Assembly: GCF_028551275.1 (NCBI RefSeq)
Contig: NZ_CP117025.1
Coordinates: forward strand, 3,474,001 to 3,538,000
Source: Sphingomonas hankookensis
Lineage (GTDB): Bacteria; Pseudomonadota; Alphaproteobacteria; Sphingomonadales; Sphingomonadaceae
DNA: 64,000 nt
Reading direction: 5' to 3'
In this document: piece by piece, positions 60,992 through 64,000 of the stretch
Layout: every line of letters begins with the position of its first letter
How positions within the stretch are numbered: position 1 is the stretch's first letter
Translations under genes and position numbers: made by a program
Notes under the pieces: model-generated
The model's input: only the letters and a program-made list of their open reading frames with translations
The model's database searches: none
Told to the model about the DNA's origin: nothing

Positions 60992-61603
60992 TCAGCGGCC
61001 GGCCGGCGGCGGGACCGCGCCCGGCGGGGGCGTAGCGCCGCCCTGCTGTTGCTGCATCATCTGCTGCATCTGAATCTGCTGCAGCACCGTTTCCGGAATG
61101 AAGTCGAGCATCTCGACATCGAACACCAGCACCTGCTTCGACAGCTTCTCGACTTCCGGCGACATCGGCGGCGCGCCTTCGGGACGCGGCGCGGCATAGC
61201 CGAGTTCGGGCTTCAGCCAGAAGCGGTACTTCGACCCCTTCGGCATCAGCTTGATCGCTTCACCGAAACCCGGGACGACACCCTTTGGCGACGTCGGCGT
61301 CGGCTGGCGGCTCTGGTCGAAGATGGTGCCGTCGGTGAACTTGCCGACATAGTTGACCAGCGCGACGTCGGCGTCGGTCGGCGTCGGGCCGCTGCCCTTG
61401 GTCAGCACTTCATATTGCAGGCCGCTGGCGGTCGTCACGACGCCGGAGCGCGATGCGTTGCTGGCAAGGAACGAATCGGTGCCGCTGCGCGTGCCGGCCC
61501 AGGCGAATCCGGCCGCGAGCAGCAGGGCCAGAACGATCCCTACCCATATCCAGACGATATGACGCTGCTTGACGGGACGGAGCGGAACGGCAGTGACCGA
61601 CAT
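60992..61603 (-). CDS. Membrane-anchored FKBP-type peptidyl-prolyl isomerase
   Basis: 203 residues. An N-terminal membrane helix (IVWIWVGIVLALLLAAGFAW) is followed by an FKBP domain: ALVNYVGKFTDGTIFDQS, VVPGFGEAIKLMPKGSKYRF, WLKPELGYAAP. A Gln/Met-rich then Pro-rich tail (QQMMQQQQGGATPPPGAVPP) ends it. It catalyses prolyl isomerisation, probably in the periplasm. ATG 61603 has GGAAGAGG upstream. It follows rpsU on the same strand. Confidence 0.9.
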   Translation of the reverse strand: MSVTAVPLRPVKQRHIVWIWVGIVLALLLAAGFAWAGTRSGTDSFLASNASRSGVVTTASGLQYEVLTKGSGPTPTDADVALVNYVGKFTDGTIFDQSRQPTPTSPKGVVPGFGEAIKLMPKGSKYRFWLKPELGYAAPRPEGAPPMSPEVEKLSKQVLVFDVEMLDFIPETVLQQIQMQQMMQQQQGGATPPPGAVPPPAGR

Positions 61604-61690
61604 CGAAACCTCTTCCGGCGCAGCCTGTGCGCCGCATCGCATGGATCAAACAAGGCCGCCGGTCGGATGACCCGCGACCCGATTCGATAC

Positions 61691-61897
61691 TTACCGTGCG
61701 CTGTCGCGTTCCATCCGCTTGCGCTCCAGCTTGCGGGCGCGACGGACGGCGGCGGCACGCTCGCGAGCGCGCTTTTCCGAAGGCTTTTCGTAGTGACGGC
61801 GCAGCTTCATCTCGCGATACACGCCTTCGCGCTGCAGCTTCTTCTTCAGCGCACGAAGGGCCTGATCGACATTGTTGTCACGGACGATGATCTGCAT
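61691..61897 (-). CDS. rpsU: 30S ribosomal protein S21
   Basis: 68 residues: [20 protein letters not shown] then [20 protein letters not shown] and a basic tail. This is the alphaproteobacterial S21. ATG 61897 is fixed by family start; the 34-residue upstream extension has no similarity. Confidence 0.95.
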   Translation of the reverse strand: MQIIVRDNNVDQALRALKKKLQREGVYREMKLRRHYEKPSEKRARERAAAVRRARKLERKRMERDSAR

Positions 61898-62015
61898 GGG
61901 GTCGGTAAACTCCGGGTCTTTATCGCAATAGAATAGGGTTCGCCGAAGCATGGCTGCGGCGTGACGAATCTCCCTAACAGGACTGTCCCGCGCGGGCAAG
62001 CCAAACCGGCAGGGT

Positions 62016-62405
62016 TCAGAAGATCAGGTCGCCCCCTGCGCGACCGGCGACGATTCGGCCGATCGCATCGAACAAGGCGTCCATCGCCACGGGCTTGAAC
62101 AACACCTCGTCCGCCCCGGCCGCGATGCATCGCTGGGTCAGGTCGATCGCGGTATCGGCGGTGACGACTACGATCGGCAGCGTCCGCTTGGCATCGTCCC
62201 GCGCGCGAACCCGCCGGATCACCTCGAAGCCGTCCATGCCGGGCATGCGCAGGTCGAGCAGGACGAGGTCATAGTCCCCCTCCTCGATCCGCTGCAACCC
62301 GGCCTCTGCGCTGTCCGCCTCGACCATGGCCGCCCCGGCCACGTCGAGCATGTCGCGGACGACACGACGATTCATCGCATCATCCTCAACAAAAAGGATG
62401 TTCAT
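62016..62405 (-). CDS. Single-domain response regulator
   Basis: 129 residues. Full receiver domain: [18 protein letters not shown] (acidic pair), [20 protein letters not shown] (phospho-Asp), VVVTADTAI and DEVLFKPV (Lys). No output domain. It follows the histidine kinase gene by 63 bases on the same strand and is probably its phosphorylation partner or a phosphorelay shuttle. Confidence 0.92.
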   Translation of the reverse strand: MNILFVEDDAMNRRVVRDMLDVAGAAMVEADSAEAGLQRIEEGDYDLVLLDLRMPGMDGFEVIRRVRARDDAKRTLPIVVVTADTAIDLTQRCIAAGADEVLFKPVAMDALFDAIGRIVAGRAGGDLIF

Positions 62406-62468
62406 GCGACGCACGCCGATCGGACAGGGCAGACATTGACGCTGTTCATATTGCAATCCGCTATCGCG

Positions 62469-64000
62469 CTATGCGGCGTTCGGTACAAGGGGGACCGCAG
62501 GCGCCCGGCCTTTCCCTACGACAAATAAGGCGTCGATTAGTTGCGTAGCCGAAACAGGTTTTTGCAGCAATGTGACATTCTTGCATGGAGGAGCGATATC
62601 ATCTTGCTCCCGCGCCAGCAGCACGATGCGCAAGTTACGCTGATGCGCTTCCGCGACTACCATCGATAGTATGCCGTCGGCATCGGTGCTCCCCGCCGAC
62701 AGCGAGGCCATATCGACCAGCACCGTGTCGGTCGATCCCAGCGCCAGCACGTCCAGCAAGCCCGCGGCGTCGTCGACGAACGCCATGTCGTCGACATGAT
62801 CGGCGAACAGGGTGCGCATCATCCCCCGGGTGATCGGATTGCGTTCGAGGATCGCAAGCGTCGTCGCCGACGCCGCACGGTCCGCCGGACCGGTCCCGAC
62901 AACCTCCGGCGCCACCTCGACCAGCGGCAGATCGACGGTAAAGGTCGCCCCCTGCCCCGGCGCGCTGCTGACGATGATATCGCCGCCCATCGCCCGCGCG
63001 AGATTGCGGCAGATCGTCAGACCGAGACCGGTGCCGCCATAGCGACGCGTGGTGCTGGTGTCGGCCTGCTGGAAGGATTCGAACACCTCCTCCAACCGAT
63101 CGGGTGCGATGCCGATCCCGGTGTCCGCCACGGCGATCGACAGCCGGTCGCCCGTCGCCGCCATCCGTAGCGCGATCTCGCCCGACGGCGTGAATTTCAG
63201 CGCATTCGACAACAGGTTGAACAGGATCTGCCGCAGCCGGACCGGGTCTCCCTCCACCCAGCGCGGCACGTCGCCCAGTTCGACAACGAAGCCCAGTCCG
63301 CGATCCTCCGCCTGTCGCCGCCACAGCCGTGCCAGATCCTCGACCGTCGCGATCAGGTCGGTCGGCACACGTTCGACCGACAAATTCCCCGACTGCATCT
63401 TCGCGACGTCCAGAATGTCGTCGACCAGCGATCGCATCGTGACCCCTGCGTCGTGAATGATGTCCAGCCGGTCGCGGGTTGCCGGGGCCAGCGATTCGTC
63501 GCGCAGCATCACCTGCGCCATGCCGAGAATACCGTTCAGGGGTGTGCGAATCTCGTGGCTGGTCGTGGCGAGGAAATCGCCCTTGGCCTTCAGCGCCTTT
63601 TCGAGCGCGGCATTGGTCGCGGCAAGATCGACGTTGGCGCGCCGGATCGCATCGCGGCTGCGACGCAACGTCACCACGCCGAAGCTCAGCAGCGCAAGGA
63701 GCACTGCGACGGCCGCGGCGATGCTGCCGAACAGGATACGCTCGAACCGCGCATTGGCCCGTTCGAACGCGACGTTGCGGCGCAATTCCTCCTGCTGCAA
63801 CCGCGCAATGCGCAGTTCCTGGTTCTGGAAATCGAACCGCGCCGACATCAGCGCGGTCTTGGTCGAGGTGGTGAGCTGCGTCGCCTGCTCGTTCAGCCGG
63901 TCGAGCGCCTCGAGATGGGCGAGCGCCTTCGCGGTTTCCCCGGCGGCGGCATAAACCCCGTAAGCATTGCGATGATTGTCCCGCGCCGTCAGTGGCGTGG
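62469..64000 (-). CDS. TPR-containing hybrid-like histidine kinase (5-prime end beyond the window)
   Basis: The frame is open from 62469 to the right edge, giving at least 510 residues. The first visible part (RDNHRNAYGVYAAAGETAKA then LAHLEALDRLNEQATQLTT) looks like TPR helices in the periplasm, followed by a transmembrane helix (LFGSIAAAVAVLLALLSFGV), a coiled coil, the phospho-His box (FLATTSHEIRTPLNGILG) and an ATPase domain (NLLSNALKFTPSGEIAL, VADTGIGIAPDRLEEVFESF, YGGTGLGLTICRNLARAMGG). The C-terminal 120 residues resemble a receiver, with TVLVDMASLS and LLQKPVS, but the acidic pair is replaced (AILERNP). So that receiver is probably inactive. An ATG at 63848 is internal, not the start. 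Confidence 0.88.
   Translation of the reverse strand, partial: TPLTARDNHRNAYGVYAAAGETAKALAHLEALDRLNEQATQLTTSTKTALMSARFDFQNQELRIARLQQEELRRNVAFERANARFERILFGSIAAAVAVLLALLSFGVVTLRRSRDAIRRANVDLAATNAALEKALKAKGDFLATTSHEIRTPLNGILGMAQVMLRDESLAPATRDRLDIIHDAGVTMRSLVDDILDVAKMQSGNLSVERVPTDLIATVEDLARLWRRQAEDRGLGFVVELGDVPRWVEGDPVRLRQILFNLLSNALKFTPSGEIALRMAATGDRLSIAVADTGIGIAPDRLEEVFESFQQADTSTTRRYGGTGLGLTICRNLARAMGGDIIVSSAPGQGATFTVDLPLVEVAPEVVGTGPADRAASATTLAILERNPITRGMMRTLFADHVDDMAFVDDAAGLLDVLALGSTDTVLVDMASLSAGSTDADGILSMVVAEAHQRNLRIVLLAREQDDIAPPCKNVTLLQKPVSATQLIDALFVVGKGRAPAVPLVPNAA

Noticed and set aside
60535..61035. A 166-codon plus-strand frame in the gap before the FKBP gene
   Set aside because: No family resemblance, overlaps the FKBP 3-prime end and its terminator, and composition is typical of shadow frames.

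Overview
The window reads as chromosomal DNA of a GC-rich alphaproteobacterium of the Sphingomonas type. Grounds: high G+C throughout, a sphingan-like exopolysaccharide (EPS) locus with a type I secretion pair beside it, the alphaproteobacterial near-origin order dnaA / rpsT / mutM / ubiE / ubiB / coaBC / dut and secB / timA-like / mltA / Smr, and dispersed palindromic repeats that to my recollection are common in sphingomonads. No rRNA, tRNA, CRISPR array, prophage or insertion sequence was seen.

Layout. (1) 1-20 kb: an EPS assembly block. It holds two related GT4 glycosyltransferases either side of a hexapeptide acyltransferase, a beta-barrel outer-membrane protein, a Wza-like export protein, an ExeA-like AAA ATPase, a Wzc-like chain-length protein, a kinase-fold protein that has lost its P-loop, a third GT4, and a multi-membrane Wzy/ligase-like protein. 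Transcribed the other way inside this block are a type I secretion ABC transporter, its HlyD adaptor, and a 1,727-residue putative substrate with a glycoside-hydrolase-like head, long tandem repeats and an RTX-like tail. (2) 20-34 kb: housekeeping genes (nucleosidase, lactonase, sodC, M23 peptidase, xseA, purD, CNNM/CorC protein, ompA-like, map, tadA, rpmB, dapE). (3) 34.4-38.4 kb: a second EPS block with a UDP-glucuronate epimerase, UDP-glucose dehydrogenase and the membrane sugar-phosphate transferase that would start the lipid-linked repeat unit. (4) 38.4-64 kb: cell-envelope and near-origin genes (Smr, mltA, timA-like, secB, murJ, trpS, pgm, dnaA, rpsT, mutM), a tightly overlapping eight-gene run from ubiB to a DsrE-like gene, galU, a phosphatase, an M48 protease, an FKBP isomerase, rpsU, a response regulator and a truncated TPR histidine kinase.

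How the genes work together: pgm and galU make UDP-glucose, ugd and the epimerase convert it to UDP-glucuronate and UDP-galacturonate, the sugar transferase primes undecaprenyl phosphate, GT4 enzymes extend, the Wzy-like protein polymerises, and the Wzc-like / ATPase / Wza-like / beta-barrel proteins export. No flippase was seen; it may lie to the left of the window.

Most notable observations: the chimeric secreted protein and its 492-bp tandem repeats; the P-loop-less kinase paired with a separate AAA ATPase; a palindromic repeat absorbed in frame into xseA; and several dispersed palindrome families sitting at gene ends.
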